A stretch of DNA of 64,000 bases from positions 310,001 through 374,000 of the forward strand of contig NZ_JABASV010000003.1 of assembly GCF_016107625.1 (NCBI RefSeq), written 5' to 3'. Below the pieces are notes generated by a model. The model was not told where the DNA came from. It was given only the letters and a program-made list of their open reading frames with translations, and did no database searches. Shown one piece after another: positions 43,201 to 51,290 of the stretch. Origin of the DNA: Vreelandella alkaliphila. Lineage in GTDB: Bacteria; Pseudomonadota; Gammaproteobacteria; Pseudomonadales; Halomonadaceae. The first letter of the stretch is position 1. Each line of letters begins with the position of its first letter. The position numbers were made by a program, and so were the translations under genes.

Positions 43201-44224
43201 GGGTCAGGCGTTTCCAGGCGGCGGGGGTAAGCGTGGGGCGCTCAAGGTCGCTCTCGCACCATTCGCGCAGTGCGCCTAGCCAGCTGGCGCGGCTTTTGGC
43301 GTTGAAGCTTTGGCCTTTGAAGGCTTTACGTTTGGCGGCCTCTTCCAGTGCGGGCACCAGTTCATCTAGCCAAGCGGGCCAGGGAGCTTTTAACGTGCCT
43401 AATGTGGCGCTGCGTTCGGCTTCGGCAGCGCTTAATGTGTCGGCTGGCGTGGGGCGCTGGCTGCCCAGTGCGTCGCTTTCGTGGAGCAGTTTGCATACAT
43501 CTTCGTGGAGTTTATCCGGCGATTTCCAGTAGCGGGTAATGCTGCCCAGGGCGTCGGCATCCAGCGGGTAATAGAAGGTGCGCCAGTAGTCGCGCACCAC
43601 TTCTTGTTCCAGTTCGCGCTGGTCGTTTTCCAGGTTGAGCGAGAACAGGCTGCCGCTATCGAAGGCGTGTTCGCGCAGCATGCGGTAGCACCAGCTGTGG
43701 ATGGTGGAAACGGCTGCTTCGTCCATCCATTCGGCGGCTAGCTCCAGACGGCGGGCGCAGGCGGGCCAAGTGGCTTCGGGGTATTGCTCGCGGAGTTGAA
43801 GCAAAAGTGGGTCTAAATCAGCTTTAGGATCCCCGCCGCTGGGATGCCTTGTCGGAGGCGCTGTGAACCCATCCGTGGGCGCTACATCCGACATCCCTGT
43901 CGGATGACCTCCTCTACGGCATCCCCTCGGCTCCTTATTTGTTTGGTGGTCCGCCCTAAACACCGCAGCGGCTTCTACCAGCCGGTGGCGGATACGTTCA
44001 CGCAGTTCCTGGGTGGCGGCATTGGTGAAGGTGACTACCAGAATTTCCGGTGGGGTGAGCGGGCGCACAAAGGCGCTGTCGTCTTCGCTGTGCTGCCCGC
44101 CCAGTACCAGGCGCACGTAGAGCAGCGCGATGGTGAAGGTTTTGCCCGTGCCCGCGCTGGCTTCAATCAGGCGGCTGCCGTGAAGCGGTAGCGTAAGTGG
44201 GTTAAGCGGGGCGGGCTGACTCAT
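40283..44224 (-). CDS. recB: Exodeoxyribonuclease V subunit beta (RecB helicase-nuclease)
   Basis: A 1313-residue 3'-5' helicase and nuclease. Start at 44222-44224 after GGAGAC; residues upstream (to 44305) are not needed. Walker A is A-S-A-G-T-G-K-T at 22-29, Walker B A-L-I-D-E-F-Q-D-T-D-P, and the C-terminal nuclease motif D-W-K-S-N-Y-L-G carries the catalytic Asp and Lys. It is about 130 residues longer than the E. coli protein. Two of the extra segments correspond to inserted palindromic DNA elements: residues about 97-130 (43841-43925) and about 1022-1046 (41091-41154). Both lie in variable linkers, so the enzyme is probably active. Divergent from pncB. Confidence 0.95.
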   Translation of the reverse strand: MSQPAPLNPLTLPLHGSRLIEASAGTGKTFTIALLYVRLVLGGQHSEDDSAFVRPLTPPEILVVTFTNAATQELRERIRHRLVEAAAVFRADHQTNKEPRGCRRGGHPTGMSDVAPTDGFTAPPTRHPSGGDPKADLDPLLLQLREQYPEATWPACARRLELAAEWMDEAAVSTIHSWCYRMLREHAFDSGSLFSLNLENDQRELEQEVVRDYWRTFYYPLDADALGSITRYWKSPDKLHEDVCKLLHESDALGSQRPTPADTLSAAEAERSATLGTLKAPWPAWLDELVPALEEAAKRKAFKGQSFNAKSRASWLGALREWCESDLERPTLTPAAWKRLTPDGMAEIWKDGAPPCPAAWEALADMPAALNALPEPRNDLLIHAVQWCKVRMEREQERRAEMGPNDLLTHLDHALQGPNKDALAAQILRQFPVALIDEFQDTDPIQYRIFNAVYDVANPRRDAAMLLIGDPKQAIYAFRGADIFTYLQARQDTAGRHVTLGTNFRSSRAMVEAVNHCFHYADQHPAGVFLFRQAGGENPLPFLSVAAKGRDEQLVHQGQPLPAMTLWPLTSEEPLSKTAYQTEMAERCASYMVELLAAGQGGNKEGKSGFQKGDDLSPLKPSDMAVLVNGLQEARAIRLALASRGVKSVYLSDHDKVFNSPMAKQVERWLRACAEPLASSRQAEAHLRAALATPVLGLSLADLDHLQQNELAWEARVEQFSHYHRLWQRQGVLPLVRRMMVDFDIPARLLGEFEEGERLLTDLLHLGELLQQASAELDGEHALIRFLYEAIADPESHGDSHKLRLESDADLVKVVTIHKSKGLEYPLVFLPFIANHRPVSDKDIPLRWHDAHGNLQLSLSADEETLATADRERLGEDLRKLYVALTRARHATWLGLASLQGLENSALGYLISGGKTIAPAELTSALEALAQGSEIAVSEPPAPTAQRLALSEQSATLGHARTPARPAKEHWWIASYSALRLSGTLTAPTATPLEPTTAQEATTFEVLDEPQDISLMPDDMESLRAKASLGNLSRESGVYEGLNEHFERTINNEWASADTFHLHKFPRGPGPGTFLHGLLEWAGRQGFAAAANDQDSLNDMLWRRVQLRGWQAWQEPLAGWFSALLTTPLPLAAPNQQSVALTDLSSYQVELEFWLAAKRVNTQAIDALVSKHLLPGVERPALDADTLNGMLKGFIDLAFEHQGRFYVLDWKSNYLGPNDSDYEPEALRHALLAKRYDLQAALYLLAMHRLLKARLPDYDPHQHLGGSMTVFLRGSRSPGRGVFSEPAPVELIEALDSLFAGASFSSPAQEATV
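41091..41154 (-). repeat. Inserted repeat element inside recB (same family as in recD)
   Basis: A 64-bp segment related to 39310-39374 in recD, with shared exact blocks TGCTCATTTA, GTAAACTCCGC and CTTCGCTC. It lies in the linker before the RecB nuclease domain. The AATGAGCA block is read in the same frame in both genes (N-E-Q-F-E and N-E-H-F-E), whereas the GCGGAGTTTAC block is read in a different frame because of a 1-bp gap. Confidence 0.75.
43841..43925 (-). repeat. 85-bp palindromic element inside recB
   Basis: The element is bounded by GGGATGCC (43841-43848) and GGCATCCC (43918-43925). Inside it is a perfect 9-bp stem with 4-nt loop: CATCCGACA (43885-43893) and TGTCGGATG (43898-43906). 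It codes for an insert rich in G, P, R and T (about R-G-C-R-R-G-G-H-P) absent from E. coli RecB, between the R-H-R-L-V-E-A and L-L-L-Q-L-R-E segments. Confidence 0.8.
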
Positions 44225-44369
44225 CACGGGTCTCCGAAAGTAAAGCGCCCCAGCGCGGGGCCTAGACTGTATGAGTGCCCCGCCACCTGATAATCTTGTC
44301 GCCAAGCCACTCTTAGGACGCTCAGTTTACGCTACCAGCGGCTTCGGTTCACTCACACGAAGGGATCTC

Positions 44370-45551
44370 ATGCTGACCTCGCTTCTGGACAATGACTTCT
44401 ACAAGATCACGATGCAGAACGCCGTGATCAAACGCTTTCCCTATGCACATGCACGCTACGCATTTATCAATCGTGGCCAGCACGCGTTTCCTGAAGGCTT
44501 TGGTACTGCGCTTCGCCACGAGGTCGATAAAATGGCGACGCTTCGCCTGAATGACCAGGAAAAGCGCTACCTGGAAGTTACCTGCCCTTATCTTGACCCG
44601 ACCTATCTCGATTTTCTGGCCGGCTTTCGTTACGAACCTTCTGAGGTAATCATCGAACAGCAGGGCAGTGAGCTTTCGGTGGTTATCGAGGGGCCTTGGT
44701 ACCGCACGATTTTATGGGAAGTGCCGCTGATGGCGTTGATCAGCGAACTTTGGTATCGGCTACGCGGCGTCTCGGTGACCCATGATGACGATGCACTGAT
44801 CGAGCAACGCACCCAGGAGAAGATCGAGCTTTATCGCCGCTTAGGGCTGAAAATTGCCGAGTTCGGCACGCGTCGCCGTTTCTCATTTGAGGTTCATGAT
44901 CGAGTGGTGGAAGCGCTGCGTCACTATGGTGGTGAAGCCTTTAGCGGCACTAGCAATGTACTTTTGGCTATGCGTCACGACGTGAAGCCGATAGGCACCC
45001 ACGCCCACGAGTGGTTTATGTTCCATGGTGCCCGCTTTGGCTTCAAAATGGCCAACAGTCTTGCCCTAGAGCACTGGGTGGATGTGTATCGTGGCGATCT
45101 GGGGATTGCCCTAACGGATACCTTCACATCGTCCGCTTTCTTCGACAGCTTCGATAAAAAATTCGCCAAGCTATTCGATGGCGTACGCCATGATAGCGGC
45201 GACCCGATTGAGTTTGCCTCCCAAACCATCGCTCACTATGAACGCCTGGGTATTAACCCGCTGAGCAAAACCATTATTTTTTCGGATGCCTTAACGCCGG
45301 AAAAAGTCGAGCGCATTCAAGCGTTTTGTCAGGAACGGATTGGGATGGCGTTTGGCATCGGCACCAACTTCACTAACGATGTCGGCGTTGAGCCGATGAA
45401 TATGGTGATCAAAATGGTCGAGGCGCGCCCCGAAGGGCAGGGCTGGCTGCCGGTGATCAAACTCTCCGATGTGCCGGATAAGCATACCGGCGACCCGGAG
45501 ATGATTTCGTTAGCAAAACGGATACTCTCGTTAAGCGAGACGAGTATTTAA
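44370..45551 (+). CDS. pncB: Nicotinate phosphoribosyltransferase
   Basis: A 393-residue enzyme of the NAD salvage pathway that makes nicotinate mononucleotide from nicotinate and PRPP with ATP hydrolysis. L-L-D-N-D-F-Y-K-I-T-M-Q near the N-terminus, G-T-S-N-V-L-L-A-M near 193, T-H-A-H-E-W at 210-215 (His213 is the equivalent of the phosphorylated histidine), and V-R-H-D-S-G-D-P near 271 are the signatures. Start at 44370 follows AAGGGATC; the earlier frame from 44271 is not needed. Divergent from recB, convergent with DUF2938. Confidence 0.95.
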   Translation: MLTSLLDNDFYKITMQNAVIKRFPYAHARYAFINRGQHAFPEGFGTALRHEVDKMATLRLNDQEKRYLEVTCPYLDPTYLDFLAGFRYEPSEVIIEQQGSELSVVIEGPWYRTILWEVPLMALISELWYRLRGVSVTHDDDALIEQRTQEKIELYRRLGLKIAEFGTRRRFSFEVHDRVVEALRHYGGEAFSGTSNVLLAMRHDVKPIGTHAHEWFMFHGARFGFKMANSLALEHWVDVYRGDLGIALTDTFTSSAFFDSFDKKFAKLFDGVRHDSGDPIEFASQTIAHYERLGINPLSKTIIFSDALTPEKVERIQAFCQERIGMAFGIGTNFTNDVGVEPMNMVIKMVEARPEGQGWLPVIKLSDVPDKHTGDPEMISLAKRILSLSETSI

Positions 45552-45568
45552 GCCGGTTTTATGCTGGC

Positions 45569-46057
45569 CTAAAGAACCCGCATCACTATGACGCCTGCCA
45601 GCCAGAGGCCAGCGCCAAAACTGGCATGCGCGAAAAGACTACGCAGCCTGGCGGTGGTTGGCTGCGGCGTCTTGCGGGCGGCAATCCCTGCTCCCATACC
45701 AGGCTGCAGGATTAGAAACGGCGCAATTACCGTTATCACACCGAAGCCTAACGCCGGTATGAGTGTGGGGCGTGCCAGCCAGTTTGGCCCAACTAGCACT
45801 AAGAATATGATCGCGAAAGCGACGCCAATCAGGTAGTGCGCCAGCCACCCTAGCCCCATTTCTGCTCGAATCGGGGCGCTTTCACCAATCGGCCGGTGGA
45901 TGAACCTGCCTTTCGGCAAGTGCCCTAGCCAACGCCCAACCATGGCGTAATTCAGCGAGGGAATACCCAGCAGCCGCTTCTGCAGCAGCGCGACCATATC
46001 CATAAAAGCGGTTGCTCCCAGGCCGAGCAGTAGCGCATTGGTCAGCAGCCCATTCAT
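45569..46057 (-). CDS. DUF2938 membrane protein
   Basis: A 162-residue protein with four or five hydrophobic segments and conserved G-A-T-A-F-M-D-M near residue 14, G-R-W-L-G-H-L near 41, L-G-W-L-A-H-Y near 70 and Q-P-G-M-G-A-G near 118. These match the DUF2938 family. It is divergent from a MerR-family regulator and could be its target. Function unknown. Confidence 0.87.
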   Translation of the reverse strand: MNGLLTNALLLGLGATAFMDMVALLQKRLLGIPSLNYAMVGRWLGHLPKGRFIHRPIGESAPIRAEMGLGWLAHYLIGVAFAIIFLVLVGPNWLARPTLIPALGFGVITVIAPFLILQPGMGAGIAARKTPQPTTARLRSLFAHASFGAGLWLAGVIVMRVL

Positions 46058-46250
46058 TGCTGCACTCCTGGCATTTTTGCCTCGCTCATCTTTGTGCTTG
46101 TTATCCTTGCTCTTGTTAACGGTTTAGCAACGGCGTATGGGCGGCTGTGCGTATTGAAAACAGGCATGTTTGTTAGACTCCAGACAGTGTGGATAGAAGT
46201 TTGGCTAGAAGCGTGGGTGGATACGTAGGGGAGAAGCGTTGTAGCCTATT

Positions 46251-46270
46251 ACTTCAAGTCAACTTTAAGT
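46251..46270. promoter_or_regulatory. Candidate MerR-type operator just before the MerR start
   Basis: ACTTCAAGTCAACTTTAAGT is a near palindrome (16 of 20 positions symmetric) of ACTT/AAGT half sites, 8 bp before the MerR start codon. It resembles binding sites of MerR regulators and may serve autoregulation. Confidence 0.5.
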
Positions 46271-46278
46271 CAAGTGCC

Positions 46279-46743
46279 ATGCTCGATATTTCCGAACTGT
46301 CTCGAAAAAGTGGTATTCCTGCCTCGAAATTGCGTTATTACGAGGAAGTTGGCCTGATTAGGTCGGTGGGGCGCAATGGTCTGCGGCGGGTTTTTGAGAC
46401 CAGCGTTTTAACACGCTTGTCGCTGATTGCACTGGGGCAGGTCGCGGGTTTTTCACTGGCCGAGATGCGCGACATGCTCGGCACGCAACGGCAGCCGGAA
46501 ATCGACCGTGAAGCGGTGAGTGCTAAGGCAGATCTTCTGGACCGCCACATTAACGAACTGACAGCCCTTCGTGACGGTTTGCGTCATGTGGCGACCTGCT
46601 CCGCGCCGAGTCATCTGGAGTGCCCGACGTTTCAGCGTCTAATGCGCATCGCATTGGCTCGCCAGACTGGGCGAAAGCCTGAGCAGCAAAAGCGCCTTAC
46701 GCAGCAAAACAGCCGTGCCAAGCAGAAAGGGAGCAAACCCTGA
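46279..46743 (+). CDS. MerR-family transcriptional regulator
   Basis: A 154-residue protein. Winged helix at about 1-70: M-L-D-I-S-E-L-S-R-K-S-G-I-P-A-S-K-L-R-Y-Y-E-E-V-G-L-I, followed by a coiled-coil dimerisation helix and a C-terminal pair of cysteines (A-T-C-S-A-P near 107 and L-E-C-P near 116), a possible metal or redox sensor. The basic tail after about 130 is probably disordered. The start at 46279 is chosen because it begins the canonical helix-turn-helix. Divergent from DUF2938; convergent with recC. Confidence 0.9.
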   Translation: MLDISELSRKSGIPASKLRYYEEVGLIRSVGRNGLRRVFETSVLTRLSLIALGQVAGFSLAEMRDMLGTQRQPEIDREAVSAKADLLDRHINELTALRDGLRHVATCSAPSHLECPTFQRLMRIALARQTGRKPEQQKRLTQQNSRAKQKGSKP

Positions 46744-46798
46744 TCACCACATGGACACGGTTGAGCTTGAACAGGGGCTAGAAGAGGCGCTTAACGCA

Positions 46799-49700
46799 TT
46801 ACGATGCCGCTTTCTTCGCGTTATCTTTCTTCGCATTACCTTTCACGGCCTTGAAAAGCGGAGCGTACAGCGCTTCCGTGAGTTCGGCAAAGGTGTGCTT
46901 TTCGTTGGCGGTGCGGTCAAAAAACAGCCGCTCGAAGCGGGGCCATTGATGGCCGAGATAAGGGCTCTGGTCGGCTTCGCCGGTGGTTTTAAATCCGCTC
47001 TCATAGACTTTTTCGGCTGCGGCGTAGGCGTCGCTTTCCCTGCCTTTCTCAATCGCAATGTCAGGTGTGCCCAGTTTTGTCAGCCAAGCAAAGGCGGTCT
47101 GGGGAGCTAGCGGAAGCGGCTCTTCCAGGCCGTGTAGCCAGGCGCTTAGCTGGGTTTCCAGGTGGGCGCGGGCGATGTCGGCAGCGATAGGTTCCAGGGT
47201 GATGTTGCCGGCCTTGGAAAGCAGCTGGGTGGTCATCGGACCGCTGAGATTGCCCGCGAGGTGGGCAACCCAGTGGCGTAGCAGCAGATGCCACTGGTAC
47301 TTGCTGTTTTTAACCAGGCTGCTGCTAAGCAATAACAGGCGGCAGCGGTTGCCCGCGTCATCCTGGCGTAACTCGCCCAGCCAATCTTCCAACGTAATAC
47401 CGTTACTGCCTGCCAGGTGAATGGCTTCTGGGTCACCTAGCGCAATCGGCCAAGCGTCCAAAGCATCTTCGTAGTCGCTGAACAGGGCTTCCATGGGTTC
47501 TGCTAAGGCATCGCGCATGCGCTCGCCAAAGGCACCCATGGCCAATACGCCTTGGCCCTGAAAACGCTCAAGGGCTGTGTGCAGTGCTTCAATGCGTGGC
47601 TCGCCGCGATCAATGGCGTGGCGCTGAGCGGCGATCAGTTGGTCTTGTAGCTGCCAGTTTTGCAGGCCATCCAGGGCGAACGGTTCTTCGTCTAGCTCGG
47701 CAATCGCTTCCTGCTCGAAATACACCCCCAACCGAGTATTGAAGAAGGCGCGTACTGGCTCGCGTAGGAATTGGCCTAACTGGCCAAGCGTCAGGCTGGT
47801 TGGGATGTTTTCCGGTGGGGGAAGTGTGGATTGGGCAGCTTGAGGCGTGCGTGGTGCGTGTACCTCGCGCCATTCATGTGCATAGGTAAACAGTCGAGTG
47901 ACTTGCGTGTTGGCATCAAAATAAGCGCGGCTAAACGGCTGCAGCGGATGCTCGGTGGTTAGCGCTTCCAGCAGCGGCGTGCCGTTCTCGATCTGCCAGC
48001 CTGTTTCCAGATGGTCACGCAGTTGGCCGACCAGTACCGAAGGTGGTAGCGGGGTGTTGTCGATTTGGCTTCTGCCTACCCAGCTTATGTAGAGCTGGTC
48101 GCGGGCGGAGAGCAGTGCTTCCAAAAACAGGTAGCGGTCATCTTCCCGGCGGGAACGGTCACCGGGGCGGTAGTCACTGCCCATCAAATCAAAATCTAGC
48201 GGTGGCTGAGAGCGGGGGTACTCTCCGTCGTTCATGCCCAGCAGGCACACGCGCTTAAACGGAATGGCGCGCATGGGCATTAGCGTGGCGAAGTTAACGG
48301 CACCTGCTAGAAAACGCTGGGAAAGACTATGTTCATCAATCTGTGCCAGCCAGTGTTCGCGCACCATGGAGAGCGGCAGCGGTTCGTTTAACTGGGCTTC
48401 CTCGCTGCTTTCCAGCATTTGCTGCAAGCCGTTTTCCAGCTTGGTGAGCATCACGCTTTCTTGGGCGTCGTCGGTAAGAAAGAAGGTTTCCAGCAGCGTG
48501 CGTAGCCGCGCTACCCAGTTAGCGGCATCGGTGGGCTGGCAGAAGGTTTCCCAGGTCTCTTCGAGCTTTTCCAACAAGGTGGCTAACGGCCCGGCAAGGC
48601 CCGCTTCCAGCCCGCCGATGTCGTCAAACGGCTCGATACCTTGCCATGCGTGGCCTTCGCCCACGGTGTAGCCCAGCAGCAAGCGGCGCAGACCAAACGC
48701 CCAGGTATTTTGGCTTAGCCCGCCGGGAAGTTCGAGAGTCTGGCGCTGCTTGGCATTTAGCCCCCAGCGGATACCTGCGCCTTCCATCCAGCGCTCTAGT
48801 ACCGGCAGGTCACGCTCTTCCAGCCCAAAGCGCTGGCGCAGAGCGGGCACATCGAGCAGATCCAGTAAGTCGCTGACCGAAAGGCGCAGTTCTGGCAGGC
48901 GCAGCAGCTTTTCCAGGGCAATCATTAGTGGCAGGCGGTGGCGGCTGGCTTGGTCGGAAAGCGTATAGGGTATATGCCGCGGGTCGTCATTTTGTAGCTG
49001 GCCAAACACCGCGGCGATATGCGGCGCGTAGCGGTCGATATCTGGCACCATGACGATGATATCCCGCGGGCGCAGGTTGGGGTCGGCACTGAAGGCGGCC
49101 AGCAGCTGGTCGTGGAGAATCTCAACTTCCCGCTGGGGGCCATGGGCAATATGAAACACAATGGAGTCATCTGCCGCGTTTAGCGCTGGCCAGTGAGTTT
49201 GGGTTTCCGCTACGGGGCGCAGTTCGCGAATATCATCTTGCAGTTGGCTGAGCAGGCAGTCGCGATCAACGCCGTTAAACGGCTCGAACATATCAATGCG
49301 CAGCGCCTGCTGCTCAAACAAAGTTTGATAATTGCCCGAATCGTCGTGTTCATCCAGCAGGCGCAGGTAGTCGCGGCCCTGCTTGCCCCAAGCGGCGAGT
49401 AGCGGTTGAGCGTGCAGATGCAGGGCATCGTCGGCGTCGCCAGTGCCCAGTACATCCAACGCTTCGGGCATGCCGGTTTTGCGCCGCTGGCGGTAGCGGT
49501 TGGCGCGCAGTAAATCTTTGTGCTCGATGATATCTGCCCAGTAGAACTGGCAGGGGTTGTGCACACACAGCACGATTTGGCAGCAGCGAGAGAGCGCCGC
49601 CAGCGCTTCCAAGGTTTGTTGGGGCAGCGATGAAATACCAAAAATAATCAGCCGCCGAGGCAAGCCGCGCGGGCAGGGCTGGCCTTCCAGCTGTTCTGTC

Positions 49701-50410
49701 GCTTTCAAAAAGCGCCGATGCACCTGGGCACGGCTACTGTTAAGGCCTGCATCGCCTTGGGTGGCGGCGACATCCTCGCGCAGAATGCGCCATAGCGCAG
49801 GCTGCCAGCGCTGGTGCTCTTCCAGCGGGCGGGGCTCGCCCCGAGCGGTAATTAGCACGTCGTCACCGTTGGCCCAGGTATCCAACCAGTCGGCGCGGTA
49901 GACCTGATACTGGTCGAACAAATCCGCCAGCCGCTCGGCCAATTGGTAGTGCTTGCGCTGGTCGCGGTCGACTTCCAAGAACTGCGCCAGCGGCGCGAAC
50001 ACTTCCTGCCCCGCTAGTGTGGGCAGCAGGCGCAGCAGCCGCCACACCAAGCGCGATTTATCAAACGGCGAGGTTTCAGGCACCGCGTCGCCATCTTGAT
50101 CAACGTGGGTGAGCACCGTGCGGTAGGCCTGCCATAGAAACCGAGCAGGCAGCATGACATCCAGCGCGGCGGCGATGCCTGCGCCGCCATTCTCTGGGTC
50201 TTCCGCCAACGCCAGCTTTAACCACTGCCCAATGCCGTTGCTCTGCACCAGAATGGTCTCGTTTTCCAACGGCCCCAACGGGTGCAAGCGCATCCACTGC
50301 ACCGCCAGCCCGCGCAAGTCTTCCAGGCGATTAGCGTGCACCACCATAAAGCCAGGGGTAAGCGACGTTGGCGAGAACGGTGTTGGTGAGCAGTGTGAAT
50401 TGGCAGACAT
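46799..50410 (-). CDS. recC: Exodeoxyribonuclease V subunit gamma (RecC)
   Basis: A 1203-residue subunit that recognises Chi and holds RecB and RecD together. M-V-V-H-A-N-R-L-E-D-L-R near residue 22, G-I-G-Q-W-L-K-L near 59, L-I-I-F-G-I-S-S-L-P, V-C-L-L-G-M-N-D-G-E-Y-P-R and the late L-L-L-S-S segment are the family pattern. Start at 50408-50410 follows GAAGGAACAC; an ATG ten codons upstream is possible. No catalytic motifs, as expected for RecC. It is separated from recB and recD by MerR, DUF2938 and pncB, whereas they are usually adjacent. No repeat-type insertion was noticed in it. Confidence 0.95.
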   Translation of the reverse strand: MSANSHCSPTPFSPTSLTPGFMVVHANRLEDLRGLAVQWMRLHPLGPLENETILVQSNGIGQWLKLALAEDPENGGAGIAAALDVMLPARFLWQAYRTVLTHVDQDGDAVPETSPFDKSRLVWRLLRLLPTLAGQEVFAPLAQFLEVDRDQRKHYQLAERLADLFDQYQVYRADWLDTWANGDDVLITARGEPRPLEEHQRWQPALWRILREDVAATQGDAGLNSSRAQVHRRFLKATEQLEGQPCPRGLPRRLIIFGISSLPQQTLEALAALSRCCQIVLCVHNPCQFYWADIIEHKDLLRANRYRQRRKTGMPEALDVLGTGDADDALHLHAQPLLAAWGKQGRDYLRLLDEHDDSGNYQTLFEQQALRIDMFEPFNGVDRDCLLSQLQDDIRELRPVAETQTHWPALNAADDSIVFHIAHGPQREVEILHDQLLAAFSADPNLRPRDIIVMVPDIDRYAPHIAAVFGQLQNDDPRHIPYTLSDQASRHRLPLMIALEKLLRLPELRLSVSDLLDLLDVPALRQRFGLEERDLPVLERWMEGAGIRWGLNAKQRQTLELPGGLSQNTWAFGLRRLLLGYTVGEGHAWQGIEPFDDIGGLEAGLAGPLATLLEKLEETWETFCQPTDAANWVARLRTLLETFFLTDDAQESVMLTKLENGLQQMLESSEEAQLNEPLPLSMVREHWLAQIDEHSLSQRFLAGAVNFATLMPMRAIPFKRVCLLGMNDGEYPRSQPPLDFDLMGSDYRPGDRSRREDDRYLFLEALLSARDQLYISWVGRSQIDNTPLPPSVLVGQLRDHLETGWQIENGTPLLEALTTEHPLQPFSRAYFDANTQVTRLFTYAHEWREVHAPRTPQAAQSTLPPPENIPTSLTLGQLGQFLREPVRAFFNTRLGVYFEQEAIAELDEEPFALDGLQNWQLQDQLIAAQRHAIDRGEPRIEALHTALERFQGQGVLAMGAFGERMRDALAEPMEALFSDYEDALDAWPIALGDPEAIHLAGSNGITLEDWLGELRQDDAGNRCRLLLLSSSLVKNSKYQWHLLLRHWVAHLAGNLSGPMTTQLLSKAGNITLEPIAADIARAHLETQLSAWLHGLEEPLPLAPQTAFAWLTKLGTPDIAIEKGRESDAYAAAEKVYESGFKTTGEADQSPYLGHQWPRFERLFFDRTANEKHTFAELTEALYAPLFKAVKGNAKKDNAKKAAS

Positions 50411-50520
50411 GCGTTGGTGTTCCTTCGCGGCATTAGGCATTGGGAATAGCGCGTAGCGCTATGGTGCCATAAGTTAAAGGAACTCGCGTGCATCAGAGTT
50501 AGGAACTTTTACAGAAGCTG

Positions 50521-50540
50521 AGTTATCATAAAGGATAACT
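50521..50540. promoter_or_regulatory. Operator of the second toxin-antitoxin operon
   Basis: AGTTATCATAAAGGATAACT consists of exact 7-bp inverted arms AGTTATC/GATAACT around 6 bp. It lies 16 bp before the toxin start, where an XRE antitoxin repressor would bind. Confidence 0.7.
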
Positions 50541-50556
50541 TGATCGGAGCTTGGCA

Positions 50557-50877
50557 ATGGAATGGCAGGTTAGTTTTTACCCCGGCGTGGAGAAAGAGAT
50601 TCTCGGCATGCCGCCAAAAATACAAGCTAGAATGCTCCGGTTGCTGGAAATGGTAGAGGAGCATGGCGCGAACTTGGGGCCACCGCATACAGAGTCGATG
50701 GGCGATGGTCTTTTCGAAATTAGAGCAAAAGCAAAAGAGGGCATTGGGCGTTCTTTGTTTTGCTATGTGCACGGACGACAGGTTGTGATTCTTTATGCAT
50801 TTGTCAAAAAGAGCCAAAAAACGCCTCGTCAGGCGCTGATGTTGGCTCGATCAAGACAGCGTGAGGTGCAGTCGTGA
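50557..50877 (+). CDS. HigB-like toxin (RelE/Gp49-like superfamily)
   Basis: A 106-residue protein: M-E-W-Q-V-S-F-Y-P-G-V-E-K-E-I at the start, M-L-R-L-L-E-M-V-E-E-H-G, then L-F-E-I-R-A-K-A-K-E-G-I-G-R-S-L-F-C-Y-V and V-V-I-L-Y-A-F-V-K-K-S-Q-K-T-P. This is the conserved core of phage-derived Gp49-like toxins. Start ATG at 50557 lies 7 nt after GGAG. The stop overlaps the antitoxin start (GTGA). A palindromic operator is just upstream. mRNA-interferase activity is inferred. Confidence 0.9.
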   Translation: MEWQVSFYPGVEKEILGMPPKIQARMLRLLEMVEEHGANLGPPHTESMGDGLFEIRAKAKEGIGRSLFCYVHGRQVVILYAFVKKSQKTPRQALMLARSRQREVQS

Positions 50878-51164
50878 TTAACTTAAAAGCATTGAAAGAG
50901 CAGGCGCTTCAAAACCCTGAGGTGAAAGCAGAGTATGACCGTTTGGCGCCAGAGTTTGAGCTGGCGACAACGCTTATTTCTATGCGTCAGCGTGCTGGCT
51001 TAACTCAGGAGGAGTTAGCCAAGCGCTTGCATACCCAGAAAAGTAACATCAGTAGGCTAGAGCGTGGAGATAGCAATCCCGGTTGGAAAACGCTGCAACG
51101 CTATGCGGATGCCTGCGGATTTGAGCTGTCTGTTCAGGCTCAGCGGCATAAAACAGCTATTTAA
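50874..51164 (+). CDS. HigA-like XRE antitoxin
   Basis: A 96-residue protein with an XRE helix-turn-helix (L-I-S-M-R-Q-R-A-G-L-T-Q-E-E-L-A-K-R-L-H-T-Q-K-S-N-I-S-R-L-E-R-G at about 36-68) and a helical N-terminus. Start GTG at 50874 overlaps the toxin stop. The expected role is to bind the toxin and repress the operon at 50521-50540. Confidence 0.9.
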   Translation: MINLKALKEQALQNPEVKAEYDRLAPEFELATTLISMRQRAGLTQEELAKRLHTQKSNISRLERGDSNPGWKTLQRYADACGFELSVQAQRHKTAI

Positions 51165-51290
51165 CGTAAATAGTACGCCATAAGTGAGTACTTGGGTTTT
51201 TCATCTTTGCTTGCGTGAACGCCATGGCATCGCCAAGCTATGTGGATACCGTGCGTAAAGCGATGTGAGTCAAGCAAAGAGGAATTCCCC

